Positions 7,355 through 16,487 of a stretch of 64,000 nucleotides of DNA are shown here, piece after piece (the first letter of the stretch is position 1; each line of letters begins with the position of its first letter). The notes below the pieces were generated by a model. It saw only the letters and a program-made list of their open reading frames with translations, searched no databases and had not been told where the DNA came from. The translations under genes and the position numbers were made by a program. The DNA comes from Ilyomonas sp965247435 (lineage in GTDB: Bacteria > Bacteroidota > Bacteroidia > Chitinophagales > Chitinophagaceae): the NCBI GenBank assembly GCA_965247435.1, contig OZ252019.1, positions 1,178,001 through 1,242,000 on the forward strand, read 5' to 3'.

Positions 7355-9727
7355 CTACTCCGTCCGCAAGCTCCTCACCGGGTTGGCGATGGCTGCTTTA
7401 ATTGCCTGGAAACTGATGGTTAACACTGCAATACCCACAGCAACAGCGCTTGCCGCAACAAACAGCCAATAGCTTACAACTGTTCTGTAAGCAAAATTTT
7501 CCAGCCATCTGTCCATGCTATAAACAGCGACTGGAATAGCAATGATAATGGCAATGATAACAAGCACGATAAAATCTTTGCCGAGTAAGGCAACAATGTT
7601 GGCTACACTTGCACCCAAAACTTTTCTTACGCCGATTTCTTTAGTACGCAATTGCGCAGAATAAGTGGCTAATGCCAGCAAGCCCAAGCACGAAATAAAA
7701 ATGGCAATGCCAGCAAATATGTTAAACAGTGTTTTGGTGCGGTTATCTGTTTTATACAGCTCCTCAAACTTTGTATCAACAAAGCTGTAGGTAAAAGGGT
7801 TAGCACTTGCATACTTGCTGTAAATCTTGCGGGCTGCCTGTACCGATTGCTGTGCGCCGGCTGCAGTGGTTTTTATATACAAAATATTTTTCCATCGTTG
7901 CGTCCAGAAAACAAAAGGCGCAATTTTGGTTTTTAATGATTGAAAATGGAAATCCTTCAACACGCCGGTAATAACACCCGGCGCATCATGCAGGCTCATT
8001 GGCTGCCCAACATACGGCGGCTTTAATCCCATTTCTTTGGCCATTGTTTCGTTGATGATGTACGATGCCGTATCAGATGGCAGGCCCCTAAAATTGCCGC
8101 CTTCTACAAACCGGAAATTCATCAGGGGAATAAAGTCTTTATCCACAGTAGCGTTCACCACAATCATGTTATTGTCTTTAGATTTGCCCGTCCAGTTGAT
8201 ATCGCCGGTTGAGTTTTGATAATCGGCTATGTTGTAAACATTAGATAAGGAGGTTGCGGCAATGCTGGGCGTTTTCCGCAGCTCGTCTTTCACCGCATCA
8301 ATATGGCTAATGGCTTCATCGCTAAGCGGCACGGTAAACACCTGTTCTTTATTGTATCCCAGATTCACCTCGCTTATATACTTCATCTGCCTTCCGATAA
8401 CCAGTGTGCAAATGATAAGTATTACCGAGATGGAAAACTGGAATACTACCAGCATTTTACGCAATACAACGCTGCCCTTGTTCTGGCTTAATTTTCCTTT
8501 TAAAGAACTGATGGGATTAAATGATGAAAGGTGTATGGCAGGATAAATGCCGGCTAAAATTAATGTACCGGATACGGCAATGCCAATGATGACCCAAACA
8601 GAAGGATTGGCAAGCGAAAGCTCCAGGGATTTGCCGGAGATGTTGTTATACGCCGGGATTAATAAGGCTGCAAATACAAGCGCAAGCAATGTGGCAATGA
8701 TAAAAATAATAAGTGTTTCCACTACAAACTGCAGGAACAGATGCCATTTGCCAGCACCGATAACTTTGCGCACACTTACCTCTTTAGCTCTTGCCATAGC
8801 CCGCGCTGTTGACAGGTTTACATAGTTAACAGCCGCAATGGCGAGCAGTAAAATAGTGATGAGGATGAACACCTGTACAATGCGCAGGCCCGACTTGTTG
8901 CCATCGGCTGAGATCAGATGTTTATCTGCTAATGACTGCAGCAAAAATTTTGACTGGCTATCGCCGTTACGGGCATCTTTGTACATCTTGCTTAACGTAT
9001 TACCAATGGCTGCAGGGCTGGTGTTGGGTTGCAATTTTACATAAGTGTCAAACCCATAATTGCCGAGGTCATCATCAATGGTTTTCCAGTCGCCGTTGCC
9101 GCCCCATTCCGTAAACCTTTTCGCGTACAAGCTCATCGGGAATAACGCATCAAAGCGCAGGGAAGAGTTTTGCGGAAAGTTTTTTAATACACCGGCTACA
9201 ATAAAATTCGTTGTATCTAAAGCCACCAGCTTTCCAATTATATCAGCGGTGCCAAAAATCTTTTTTGCCGTTTCTTCGGTGAGCAAAATATTGTTGGTAG
9301 AAGTAAACAAACTGTTGACGCTACCCTGGGTTGTAGAAAAATGGAAGACCGAAAAAAAACTGCTGTCAACGTAGCCGGTGTGCAATCCGCCAATCGGGTT
9401 CTTACTATCCGGCCGATGAAAGGTTGCCCAATCGTCAGTAACTCTTGTAATGTTTTGCACCTGCGCCAGCGATTTTGCATATTTGTACAGCGGACCCGGC
9501 ACACCGCCCCAGACCTGCTCTTTTCCATTCACATCAAAATGCGAACTCAGGTTATAAATACGGTCATAATCGCTATTGAATTTATCAAAACCCGTTTCAT
9601 CCTGAATCCATAATAACAGCAGCAATGCGGTGGTTAAACCTATTGACAGCCCTAAGATATTTACGGCGCTGTAAAACTTATTTTTTAACAAGCTGCGCCA
9701 CGCGGTTTTGATATAATTACTAAACAT
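7355..9727 (-). CDS. FtsX/MacB-type ABC transporter permease
   Basis: This 790-residue inner-membrane protein has the double layout common in Bacteroidota. It has an N-terminal membrane helix (about 21-41), a MacB-like periplasmic domain, three helices of a first FtsX domain (about 280-400), and a helix near 427. A second periplasmic domain and the final FtsX helices follow (LLALATYSAQLRTKEIGVRK, then the closing IANPVRSLRTE). Proteins of this family work with an ATPase and usually export or release lipoproteins, lipids or peptides, or transmit force. No ATPase gene is adjacent, so its partner must be elsewhere. A decayed fragment of a second copy lies directly upstream, which shows the family was once tandem here. 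Confidence 0.9.
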   Translation of the reverse strand: MFSNYIKTAWRSLLKNKFYSAVNILGLSIGLTTALLLLLWIQDETGFDKFNSDYDRIYNLSSHFDVNGKEQVWGGVPGPLYKYAKSLAQVQNITRVTDDWATFHRPDSKNPIGGLHTGYVDSSFFSVFHFSTTQGSVNSLFTSTNNILLTEETAKKIFGTADIIGKLVALDTTNFIVAGVLKNFPQNSSLRFDALFPMSLYAKRFTEWGGNGDWKTIDDDLGNYGFDTYVKLQPNTSPAAIGNTLSKMYKDARNGDSQSKFLLQSLADKHLISADGNKSGLRIVQVFILITILLLAIAAVNYVNLSTARAMARAKEVSVRKVIGAGKWHLFLQFVVETLIIFIIATLLALVFAALLIPAYNNISGKSLELSLANPSVWVIIGIAVSGTLILAGIYPAIHLSSFNPISSLKGKLSQNKGSVVLRKMLVVFQFSISVILIICTLVIGRQMKYISEVNLGYNKEQVFTVPLSDEAISHIDAVKDELRKTPSIAATSLSNVYNIADYQNSTGDINWTGKSKDNNMIVVNATVDKDFIPLMNFRFVEGGNFRGLPSDTASYIINETMAKEMGLKPPYVGQPMSLHDAPGVITGVLKDFHFQSLKTKIAPFVFWTQRWKNILYIKTTAAGAQQSVQAARKIYSKYASANPFTYSFVDTKFEELYKTDNRTKTLFNIFAGIAIFISCLGLLALATYSAQLRTKEIGVRKVLGASVANIVALLGKDFIVLVIIAIIIAIPVAVYSMDRWLENFAYRTVVSYWLFVAASAVAVGIAVLTISFQAIKAAIANPVRSLRTE

Positions 9728-9780
9728 AAAAGTTGATTTGCTGAAATACTATTTCTGATTTTATTTAAGGTTGAATATCT

Positions 9781-9953
9781 CTAATTCACAAGGCATTCCG
9801 TTCGTAAACTTGTTACCGGGTTGGCAAAGACTGCTTTAATACATTGAAAGCTGATGGTGAATGCAATTATTGCAACGATCAATATTATTGCCAAAGCAAA
9901 CAGCCCGGCTTATATTTCTTTTATATGCATTAATCTTTCAACCAACTGTTCAT
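9781..9953 (-). pseudogene. C-terminal remnant of a second FtsX-type permease
   Basis: On the minus strand this stretch reads FTISFQCIKAVFANPVTSLR followed by TE, close to FQAIKAAIANPVRSLRTE at the end of the intact permease next to it. A further piece upstream, MNSWLKD (9933-9953), matches the family's MDRWLE segment but is separated by stop codons and a frameshift. No N-terminal part was found. It is a tandem duplicate that lost most of its length. Confidence 0.8.
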
Positions 9954-10343
9954 TGTCCGCCCTGCAATGGACGAAGCATTAAAAACTGCTACTATGATAA
10001 ATTTGCAAACATTGGCACACAACAACTGTATATGTATTAACCATCAGGTTTCCGCCATATAGGTTTGAAATAGTTTTTAAACATAACAGAAGTATTAACG
10101 ATGAAGAAAGCAGTATTCCAGGGCACACTTATTCTTCCGCAAAACAGGCGTCAACGCTAATGCCAGTAATGAAACGCTTTGCAGATAAGGGTCTCAAAAC
10201 CCGTAGTTATCGAAACTGTTCGAAATTGAACAGTTGCTGTGCGGAAATGCTCTGAATAACCGGGGGCAATACCTGCAGCGATTGGTGTTAATGAAAGATA
10301 GATGCCTGGGGAAAGAGCTATTAAATTTGCAGGAGCGGTCAGT
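9954..10343. other. Gap without a recognisable gene
   Basis: Only short open frames without family signature occur here. It lies between two gene remnants and probably holds more decayed sequence. Confidence 0.4.
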
Positions 10344-10636
10344 AGCGTTTTACTAAAACAGCACAAACTAACTAATAGCACATAGGCTGATTACATCCGG
10401 TACGGTGGCAGTTGCCTGATTCATGTAAAACTGTTGGTCTCTCCCGCATTACATACCATGGCTATATCTGTAATCATTGCCCATAATCATCCTTCCGGTT
10501 TTTTGAAATCCATGAGTATATGGAGTTTACGAAAAAAATAAAGCAGGCTTTAGGATTGATAAATGTACAACTGCCAGATCATCTGCTTATAAGTGAAGTG
10601 CGTATGCTCTCTATGTTTGATGAAGGATTAATTTAG
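10344..10636 (+). pseudogene. radC: Decayed radC (JAB/MPN-domain) gene, C-terminal part
   Basis: The reading frame from 10344 gives SVLLKQHKL, an in-frame TAG, then a stretch with VKLLVSPALHTMAISVIIAH and the RadC metal motif HNHPSG (first His codon at 10482). A frameshift follows. The next frame continues as EFTKKIKQALGLINVQLPDH and ends SMFDEGLI at the stop codon 10634-10636, which is the usual RadC end. The N-terminal helix-hairpin-helix part was not found. RadC proteins are often carried by mobile elements in Bacteroidota. This copy cannot make a full protein. Confidence 0.85.
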
Positions 10637-10779
10637 ATTTATCTTTTTGTTGCAGATAATAATTTAATTCAAAAGTTTTATATAGGATTTGGAAACTAAT
10701 AGGTTGACAACATCTGGCCTGGTATGAATATGGCTCATGCCATGCACCTTCTTTTTAATAAAGGATACTAATCGTAAAC

Positions 10780-10810
10780 AGCTCTTGTTTCCATAAGGGC
10801 TTTTTTCTTT
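10780..10810 (+). terminator. Probable terminator after the radC remnant
   Basis: AGCTCTT (10780-10786) pairs with AAGGGCT (10795-10801), allowing one G-T pair, and six T residues and TTT follow. The flanking gap 10637-11107 has no recognisable gene. Confidence 0.55.
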
Positions 10811-11107
10811 AGAAATCGCATTGCCTACTTACATCTGGCGATTGATGATACAATAGCGATAAAACATTCTCATCGTTATTTATTTTACTTTTCAAATCAG
10901 TTATTATACATCATTTCCCCTGTAAACTATTGTGGCATTGTATAATCATATTGTATCATTGTTGCCCATCATTTCCTTTTTTATGAAATTAAGGTTACAA
11001 ACAGAACCAATAACCGGAATAGTTACAGCTATCTGGCTAATAAAAGCAAAGAATGATAAGCTATAAAAAGCGTAAACATTACAAGTAGTGCAGAAATAGT
11101 GGATTGG

Positions 11108-12484
11108 CTATTTGCCGATACAAAACTTACTAAAAATATAATCCAATTGTTCTTCGTTAGTTACTTCACCGGTTACTTCGCCGATATGGTGCAGGCAGGC
11201 GCGAATGTCTGCAGCTATCAGGTCAACAGGCACGCGCTGTGCAAAGCCTTGGAGTATTTCCTCAATATAATACAATACTTTTTCCAACGCTTCTACATGG
11301 CGCGCATTGGTGACAATGGTATCCGGGATAGCAGCCTCATTGCGTACTACCGCATGATATAATCTTTCCTTGAGCACATCTATATGTTGGTTGTAGCGGG
11401 CAGAGATAAAAAGGATTTCCGGTTGCATAAATGTTTCGGCATAGTTAAGATTGTCGTCCGCTTTGTTGCCTATGGTTATTACTTTGTTACCGGAAGCCTG
11501 CATGGTTTGCAATGCCTCGCCCAGCTCTCCGGCGGTTGTTTGCTGTACATCAAACAGGTATAAAACGATATCAGAATTTTTTATTTTTTCCAGGCTTCGC
11601 TGTACGCCCATACTTTCAATCGCATCGCTTGTATGGTCGCGGATGCCGGCCGTGTCAACCAGCCGGAATAAAATGCCGTTAATATTAATTATTTCTTCAA
11701 TTGTATCGCGCGTGGTGCCGGCTATCTCGCTTACAATCGCCCGGTCTTCATTCAACAGCGCATTCAGCAGCGTACTCTTGCCGGCATTAGGCTTGCCAAT
11801 GATGGCTACCTGTACGCCATTCTTAATTACATTACCCAGCGTAAAAGATTGCAGCAGCGCCGTTACTTTTTCTTTTGCATCCTCCAATAATTTCAGCAGC
11901 CTGCCACGGTCGGCAAATGCTACATCTTCCTCTGCAAAGTCAAGTTCCAATTCGATGAGGGCAGAAAAAGTGAGCAGCTCTTCGCGGATGTTTTTTAATA
12001 CGGCCGTAAAGCCGCTGCGCATATTTTGCAGGGCGGTTCTGCGGCTGGCTTCGGTATTGCTGGCGATCAGGTCGGCCACCGCTTCTGCCTGCGCCAGGTT
12101 CATTTTTTTATTAAGGAAAGCACGTTGGGTAAACTCGCCCGGCTTTGCCGCCCGTGCGCCCATTTGCGACAGCGTTTGCAAAATAGTATGTTGAATGTAT
12201 GCAGAGCCGTGGCAGGAGATTTCTACCACATCTTCCCCGGTATAAGACTTAGGCGCTTTGTAGAGGCCAATCACTACCTCGTCCAGTACCATATTGTTGT
12301 GTTTCAAATATCCAACGTGCAAGGTATGCGTAGCTGCTGCTTCCAGGTCTTTGGCGGGGAAAAGCTTATTAACTATGCCGATTGCATTGTTGCCGCTTAC
12401 CCGTATTACGCCAATAGCTCCAATGCCCTGCGGCGTTGCCAGCGCTGCTATTGTATCGTTCCATCCTGTTAACTTGCCCAACAT
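11108..12484 (-). CDS. mnmE: tRNA modification GTPase MnmE
   Basis: MnmE works with MnmG to place the carboxymethylaminomethyl group on U34 of several tRNAs. The 458-residue protein has the N-terminal tetrahydrofolate-binding domain (TIAALATPQGIGAIGVIRVS), a helical domain and an inserted Ras-like G domain. G motifs are GKPNAGKST, DTAGIRD and NKAD. It ends in the family's CIGK, with the conserved cysteine. The ATG at 12484 is chosen; a TTG six codons upstream adds residues outside the family. It stands alone. Confidence 0.97.
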   Translation of the reverse strand: MLGKLTGWNDTIAALATPQGIGAIGVIRVSGNNAIGIVNKLFPAKDLEAAATHTLHVGYLKHNNMVLDEVVIGLYKAPKSYTGEDVVEISCHGSAYIQHTILQTLSQMGARAAKPGEFTQRAFLNKKMNLAQAEAVADLIASNTEASRRTALQNMRSGFTAVLKNIREELLTFSALIELELDFAEEDVAFADRGRLLKLLEDAKEKVTALLQSFTLGNVIKNGVQVAIIGKPNAGKSTLLNALLNEDRAIVSEIAGTTRDTIEEIININGILFRLVDTAGIRDHTSDAIESMGVQRSLEKIKNSDIVLYLFDVQQTTAGELGEALQTMQASGNKVITIGNKADDNLNYAETFMQPEILFISARYNQHIDVLKERLYHAVVRNEAAIPDTIVTNARHVEALEKVLYYIEEILQGFAQRVPVDLIAADIRACLHHIGEVTGEVTNEEQLDYIFSKFCIGK

Positions 12485-12635
12485 GCGCCAAAAATAGTGC
12501 AATGCTGTTTAAAGCCATAAAGGCATCCCCGGTGTTATCAATAGATGTATAACCTGCGGTGACAATGCCTGTAAAATGACTGCACTATTTTGCAATGCTA
12601 ACTATCAAGTAGTATTTGTAGTTGTATGAAGATTT

Positions 12636-12692
12636 GGGCGTGCCCCTTCGGGTCGGGCTATCCGCTGCAAGCCCGCACGCGCTCCGCTGTTT
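12636..12692. repeat. Dispersed GC-rich palindromic repeat, copy A
   Basis: The sequence runs from GGGCGTGCCCCTTCGGGTCG to ACGCGCTCCGCTGTTT. The same start and end occur in opposite orientation at 61741-61840, with a longer centre. It is in the 346-base gap between mnmE and the next gene and resembles the REP-like repeats common between genes in this phylum. Nothing else was seen in the gap. Confidence 0.75.
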
Positions 12693-12830
12693 TATCTTAC
12701 ATCTGTATTGCATAATGGGTTTTAAAGGCCATATAAAATAGGAGCTATCATTTATTCCGTGTTCAATTCACGATAGACCATTAACAATTATCCATCACCC
12801 CAAGGCATTATTCTTGATAAATTTATCCTC

Positions 12831-13574
12831 ATGAAAGTAAGCCTCAGCTATTTATTTATTGTCGCAATAATTTTTGTTTTTGTGCAGCGCGCAGATGCCC
12901 AGCGTTCAAAACGGCAAATAAAAGGTTACGTGCGCGACAGCATCACCGGCATACCTGTTGTAAATGCGATCATCAGCAATGAAACCACGCATAAAATGGT
13001 AACGCCCGGCGCGGATGGTTTTTTCAGCATCACCGCCACGCAGGGCGATATGATCTTTATCAACGCATTTAACTACAACTTCGATACGGTGCATGCTACG
13101 GCCCGCACGCCGGATACGGTGCGCATTTATCTTACGCGGGCTGCCGAGTTGCTGCCCGGCGTTACGGTCTCTACCACCCAGGGTTATACGAGGTACCAAA
13201 TAGATAGTTTGCGGCGCCGGGAAGCATTTGTAAAAGATGTGGGCGCACCAAAAATGAAGACCATCAGCAAGGCCGATAATATGGGCGCCGGCTTTGCCAT
13301 TAACTTAGACAAACTGAGTAAGAAGCGCGACAAAGACCGGACAAAAGCTTATAATAGTTTTGATAAAGAAGAAACAATGGCCTATACCGACTATCGGTTT
13401 TCTCCGCAACTGGTAGCGCAGCATACCGGCCTGCACGGCGATTCGCTGGTTGCTTTTCTCCGGCAATATACGCCCACCAACGAGTGGCTGCGGGCGCATC
13501 CTTCCAACGATGATGTGCTGTATTACATTAATGATAAAATGAAGGTGTTTGAAAAAAATCCGGCAAAGCCATAA
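12831..13574 (+). CDS. Secreted protein with carboxypeptidase-regulatory-like domain
   Basis: This 247-residue protein has a signal peptide (hydrophobic 8-20, cleavage near ADAQ) and then a carboxypeptidase-regulatory-like beta-sandwich (about 29-103; IKGYVRDSITGIPVVNAIIS to PDTVRIYLTRA). The remaining 140 residues are charged and have no family I recognise. In Bacteroidota such domains occur on TonB-dependent transporters and on free-standing periplasmic or outer-membrane proteins like this one. The gene converges on the protease gene after it, 19 bases apart. Function unknown. Confidence 0.8.
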   Translation: MKVSLSYLFIVAIIFVFVQRADAQRSKRQIKGYVRDSITGIPVVNAIISNETTHKMVTPGADGFFSITATQGDMIFINAFNYNFDTVHATARTPDTVRIYLTRAAELLPGVTVSTTQGYTRYQIDSLRRREAFVKDVGAPKMKTISKADNMGAGFAINLDKLSKKRDKDRTKAYNSFDKEETMAYTDYRFSPQLVAQHTGLHGDSLVAFLRQYTPTNEWLRAHPSNDDVLYYINDKMKVFEKNPAKP

Positions 13575-13593
13575 GGGCTTGCTTTGGGTATGC

Positions 13594-14553
13594 TTAATGA
13601 ATATGAAACTCATGGTCTTCCGGCGAAGTTGGCGTGGTGGCCGCAGGCACGGTATCGCTGCGTTCCCTTTTAAAAAAAACAAAGAGCCCGAAAATAGCAG
13701 CAACGGCAAGCGCGCCGATATACAGTGGATAATTTTCATCCTGCATACTTTCGGTAGTTAATTTGCCTTGCCGGCTCAGCAGGTAAATGCCCGTTACAAC
13801 CACTGCATTATTTAAAAAATGCGCCAGGATATTCAGCCAGATATTTTTACTGTAAAAGAAAATATACCCCAACAAAAGCCCGAGAAAAAGGCGCGTAAGA
13901 AAGCCGTCAAAAGAGAAGTGTGCAACACTAAAAACAATACTGGTAAAAAGGATGCCGGCAAAAGCGTTGTAAAACAGGTTGATAAACATCTGCTGCATCG
14001 CGCCCCTGAAAAACATTTCTTCAAAGATGGCCGGCAACAGCGCCAGCATAAGCAGCGAAAGAATATAATCGGTGGCATTATTCATACGTGCCATAGCCAT
14101 CACCTGTTTGGTATATTCATCATCATACCGCTTGAATGTTTTTCGCAGGCTTTCCGACAGTGGTATCATTTTATTCAGTTCGGCAAACATGCTTTGCGCA
14201 TACAGCGCCGCAAACACGAGCAGTACTACCAGCAGCAGTTGCCGGTAGTTGAAGCGGCTGCTGAAACCCATATAAACAAACGGCCGCCCGTTAACGATCC
14301 GGGCAAAGACTAATGCAGGCAGCGCAAACATAATGAACGTGCCGGCAAATTGCAGCCAGCGCAGCAGCGACAAGTTATCCGAGTTGTTGAGCGCATCGCC
14401 CAACTGCAGCATCGGTACATGCAGCACCGCCCCGGCAATGAGTAGCGTTGCTATGCCGCCAATTAAAAAACCCGCTCCGAAGAGACCTAATAAAATACCG
14501 AGCTGCGAGAGCGGACTTATAGCCGGCGAACTGTATGTGTAATTTGTATTCAT
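13594..14553 (-). CDS. CPBP-family intramembrane glutamic protease (CAAX/Abi type)
   Basis: This 319-residue membrane protein has about eight hydrophobic segments. The family's catalytic motifs are present in order: EEMFFRGAMQQMF (EExxxR), then VAHFSFDGF and NILAHFLNNAVV with the conserved His residues. A short cytoplasmic tail follows the last helix and ends in His-rich EDHEFHIH. Relatives process prenylated proteins in eukaryotes. In bacteria they cleave membrane proteins or act in bacteriocin immunity; the substrate here is unknown. Confidence 0.9.
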   Translation of the reverse strand: MNTNYTYSSPAISPLSQLGILLGLFGAGFLIGGIATLLIAGAVLHVPMLQLGDALNNSDNLSLLRWLQFAGTFIMFALPALVFARIVNGRPFVYMGFSSRFNYRQLLLVVLLVFAALYAQSMFAELNKMIPLSESLRKTFKRYDDEYTKQVMAMARMNNATDYILSLLMLALLPAIFEEMFFRGAMQQMFINLFYNAFAGILFTSIVFSVAHFSFDGFLTRLFLGLLLGYIFFYSKNIWLNILAHFLNNAVVVTGIYLLSRQGKLTTESMQDENYPLYIGALAVAAIFGLFVFFKRERSDTVPAATTPTSPEDHEFHIH

Positions 14554-14738
14554 TATGTAAGCTTGTACCTTTGCGAAGATAAAAGGATAAATACCAAGTT
14601 GGAGCGTTTACCGGTTGCAGGGTTTTATGGGTATATAAGTTCATAAGTTACAGCGTTTGCAAGTGTACGATTTTGAAACTTGTAAACGTATTTCAATCAC
14701 CTGAACCTGTGAACGTTTAAAGGGTGCATTTTATAATT

Positions 14739-15779
14739 ATGGTTACAATCGGAAACATACAATTGCCTTCTTTCCCCTTGCTGCTGGCGCCGATGGAAGA
14801 TGTGAGCGACCCGCCTTTCCGCGCAGTGTGCAAAGCGGCCGGGGCAGATCTGTTATATACAGAATTCATCAGCAGCGAAGGCCTGATACGCGATGCGATC
14901 AAGAGCCGGCAGAAGCTGGATATTTTTGACAGCGAGCGCCCCGTAGGCATCCAGATATTTGGAGGTGATGAAGAAGCTATGGCCATGAGCGCGCGCATTG
15001 TGGATGCGGTGAATCCGGACCTGGTGGACATTAATTTCGGATGCCCGGTAAAAAAAGTGGTGTGTAAAGGCGCCGGTGCTGCCGTGCTGAAAGACATTAA
15101 CCTGATGGTACGCCTTACCAAAGCGGTCATAAAATCAACCAGCAAGCCGGTAACCGTGAAGACAAGATTGGGCTGGGATGAAAATAGCCTTAACATAGAA
15201 GAAGTGGCCCTGCGGCTGCAGGATATCGGCGTACAGGCGCTTTCTATCCATGGCCGCACCAGGGCGCAACTGTACAAAGGCAGCGCCGACTGGCGGCTTA
15301 TTGCGGCGGTAAAAAATAACCCGCAGATACACATGCCCATCTTTGGTAATGGCGACGTGGACAGCCCGCAAAAAGCCCTGGAGTACAAGAACCGCTATGG
15401 CGTGGATGGCATTATGATTGGCCGTGCGGCCATCGGTTACCCGTGGATATTTAAGGAAATAAAACACTACCTGCAAACCGGCGAAGTGTTACCACCGCCT
15501 ACCATTCAACAACGGGTGGCAGTGATACGGGCGCATGTGCACCAGTCAGCCAAATGGAAAGGCGAGGTGCTGGGCATCCTGGAAATGCGCAGGCATTATG
15601 CCAATTATTTAAAAGGCTATCCGAATGTTAAGGATTACCGTAACCGGCTGGTAACCGTACAATCGTTGACTGCTATAGACGAAATATTGCAGGAGATAGA
15701 AGCAGTGTATGCAGATGTAATACCGGTGGCGGGCAAAACAGTTACATCAACTGAATACGCAGATAGTTGCGCGGGCTGA
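14739..15779 (+). CDS. dusB: tRNA dihydrouridine synthase B
   Basis: This FMN enzyme reduces uridine to dihydrouridine in the tRNA D loop. The ATG at 14739 gives a 346-residue protein; an in-frame GTG five codons earlier is less likely. Motifs: LLAPMEDVSDPPFR (FMN binding), NFGCPVKKVVCKGAGA with the catalytic cysteine in VVCKG, HGRTRAQLYKG, FGNGDV and MIGRAAIGYPWIF. The C-terminal helical RNA-binding domain is present (MRRHYANYLKGYPNVKDYRN). It is a single gene. Confidence 0.96.
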   Translation: MVTIGNIQLPSFPLLLAPMEDVSDPPFRAVCKAAGADLLYTEFISSEGLIRDAIKSRQKLDIFDSERPVGIQIFGGDEEAMAMSARIVDAVNPDLVDINFGCPVKKVVCKGAGAAVLKDINLMVRLTKAVIKSTSKPVTVKTRLGWDENSLNIEEVALRLQDIGVQALSIHGRTRAQLYKGSADWRLIAAVKNNPQIHMPIFGNGDVDSPQKALEYKNRYGVDGIMIGRAAIGYPWIFKEIKHYLQTGEVLPPPTIQQRVAVIRAHVHQSAKWKGEVLGILEMRRHYANYLKGYPNVKDYRNRLVTVQSLTAIDEILQEIEAVYADVIPVAGKTVTSTEYADSCAG

Positions 15780-15818
15780 CAAAATAAACAAAGCCGGAGC
15801 ATTGGTTAAACACATATA

Positions 15819-16357
15819 CTAAACCGCCTGAGGTAAACCTTCTTTTGCCAATCCTATTTTTTTAATCCATTCATTCCCTTTTTGTACTACAAACTTTTCA
15901 ATATAATCAGTAGTAGGAATGACAAGGCCGTTATCAATGATTCCAAATTTTTTATATTTTTCCGTATCTACTATTTCACTTACCGGAATAGAAAGTTCCT
16001 GATTCTGAACGTTCAATTTGTGAGAAATAAATACCAATCTTTTGTTGGTTAGATATAATTTTCCGCCTGTCGCTTCCACATTTTTAAAATGATTGGCGCC
16101 TGTTTCAAAAAGGATGTTTTCTCCTTCTTCAGTGCCCACATTTATTTTAGTACGAAGAAATTTTGATTTTAATGGTAACCCGCTTATATATCCTGCTATA
16201 AGTCCGCCAGCCCGCCGCCTGTTAATGAGCAAACAATTATGCCGGCAACGTTGCTAAAAGTGAAATGATTGATTCTTATTAAACCTTGTACAATCAAACA
16301 AACAATTAAAATTATTGTTAAGCGCAGCCCGATATCCAAACCCTGTTTTCTGTTCAT
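15819..16357 (-). pseudogene. Small membrane protein with GRAM-like domain, frameshifted
   Basis: Two overlapping minus-strand frames together make one protein. The first (ATG at 16357, MNRKQGLDIG) has two membrane segments and ends CSLTGGGLADL. The second, with no good start, continues GGLIAGYISGLPLKSKFLRT. One extra G in the GCGGACTT stretch near 16205 would join them as SLTGGGLAGLIAGYISG. The C-terminal part (NILFETGANHFKNVEATGGK, LYLTNKRLVFISHK) looks like a GRAM or PH-type lipid-binding fold. It may be a real mutation or a sequencing error. Confidence 0.65.
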
Positions 16358-16418
16358 AGAGCTGTTATAAGCTGAACGTTTGTAAGACGATGGTTTATAT
16401 GAAAAAGAATCTATCCGC

Positions 16419-16453
16419 AAACGCTGACAGGGTTCTAAACCCTGTCAGCGTTT
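16419..16453. repeat. Perfect intergenic hairpin
   Basis: A 16-bp stem with arms AACGCTGACAGGGTT and AACCCTGTCAGCGTT around CTA, extended by one A-T pair. A direct copy of CTGTCAGCGTT follows at once (to about 16468). It lies 35 bases beyond the end of the LytTR gene and may stop transcription, though the T-run is short. It is more like a dispersed palindrome. Confidence 0.7.
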
Positions 16454-16487
16454 TGCTCTGTCAGCGTTCTGCTGTATTACTTGCATT

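Noticed and set aside
13566..13590. Hairpin AAGCC-ATAAG-GGCTT between convergent genes as terminator
   Set aside because: Only five pairs and no clean T-run; not strong enough to list.
16196..16420. A separate small gene upstream of the GRAM-like frame
   Set aside because: Its end and the next frame join to one continuous protein with a single-base change; its own first codons have a TTG start and no family.
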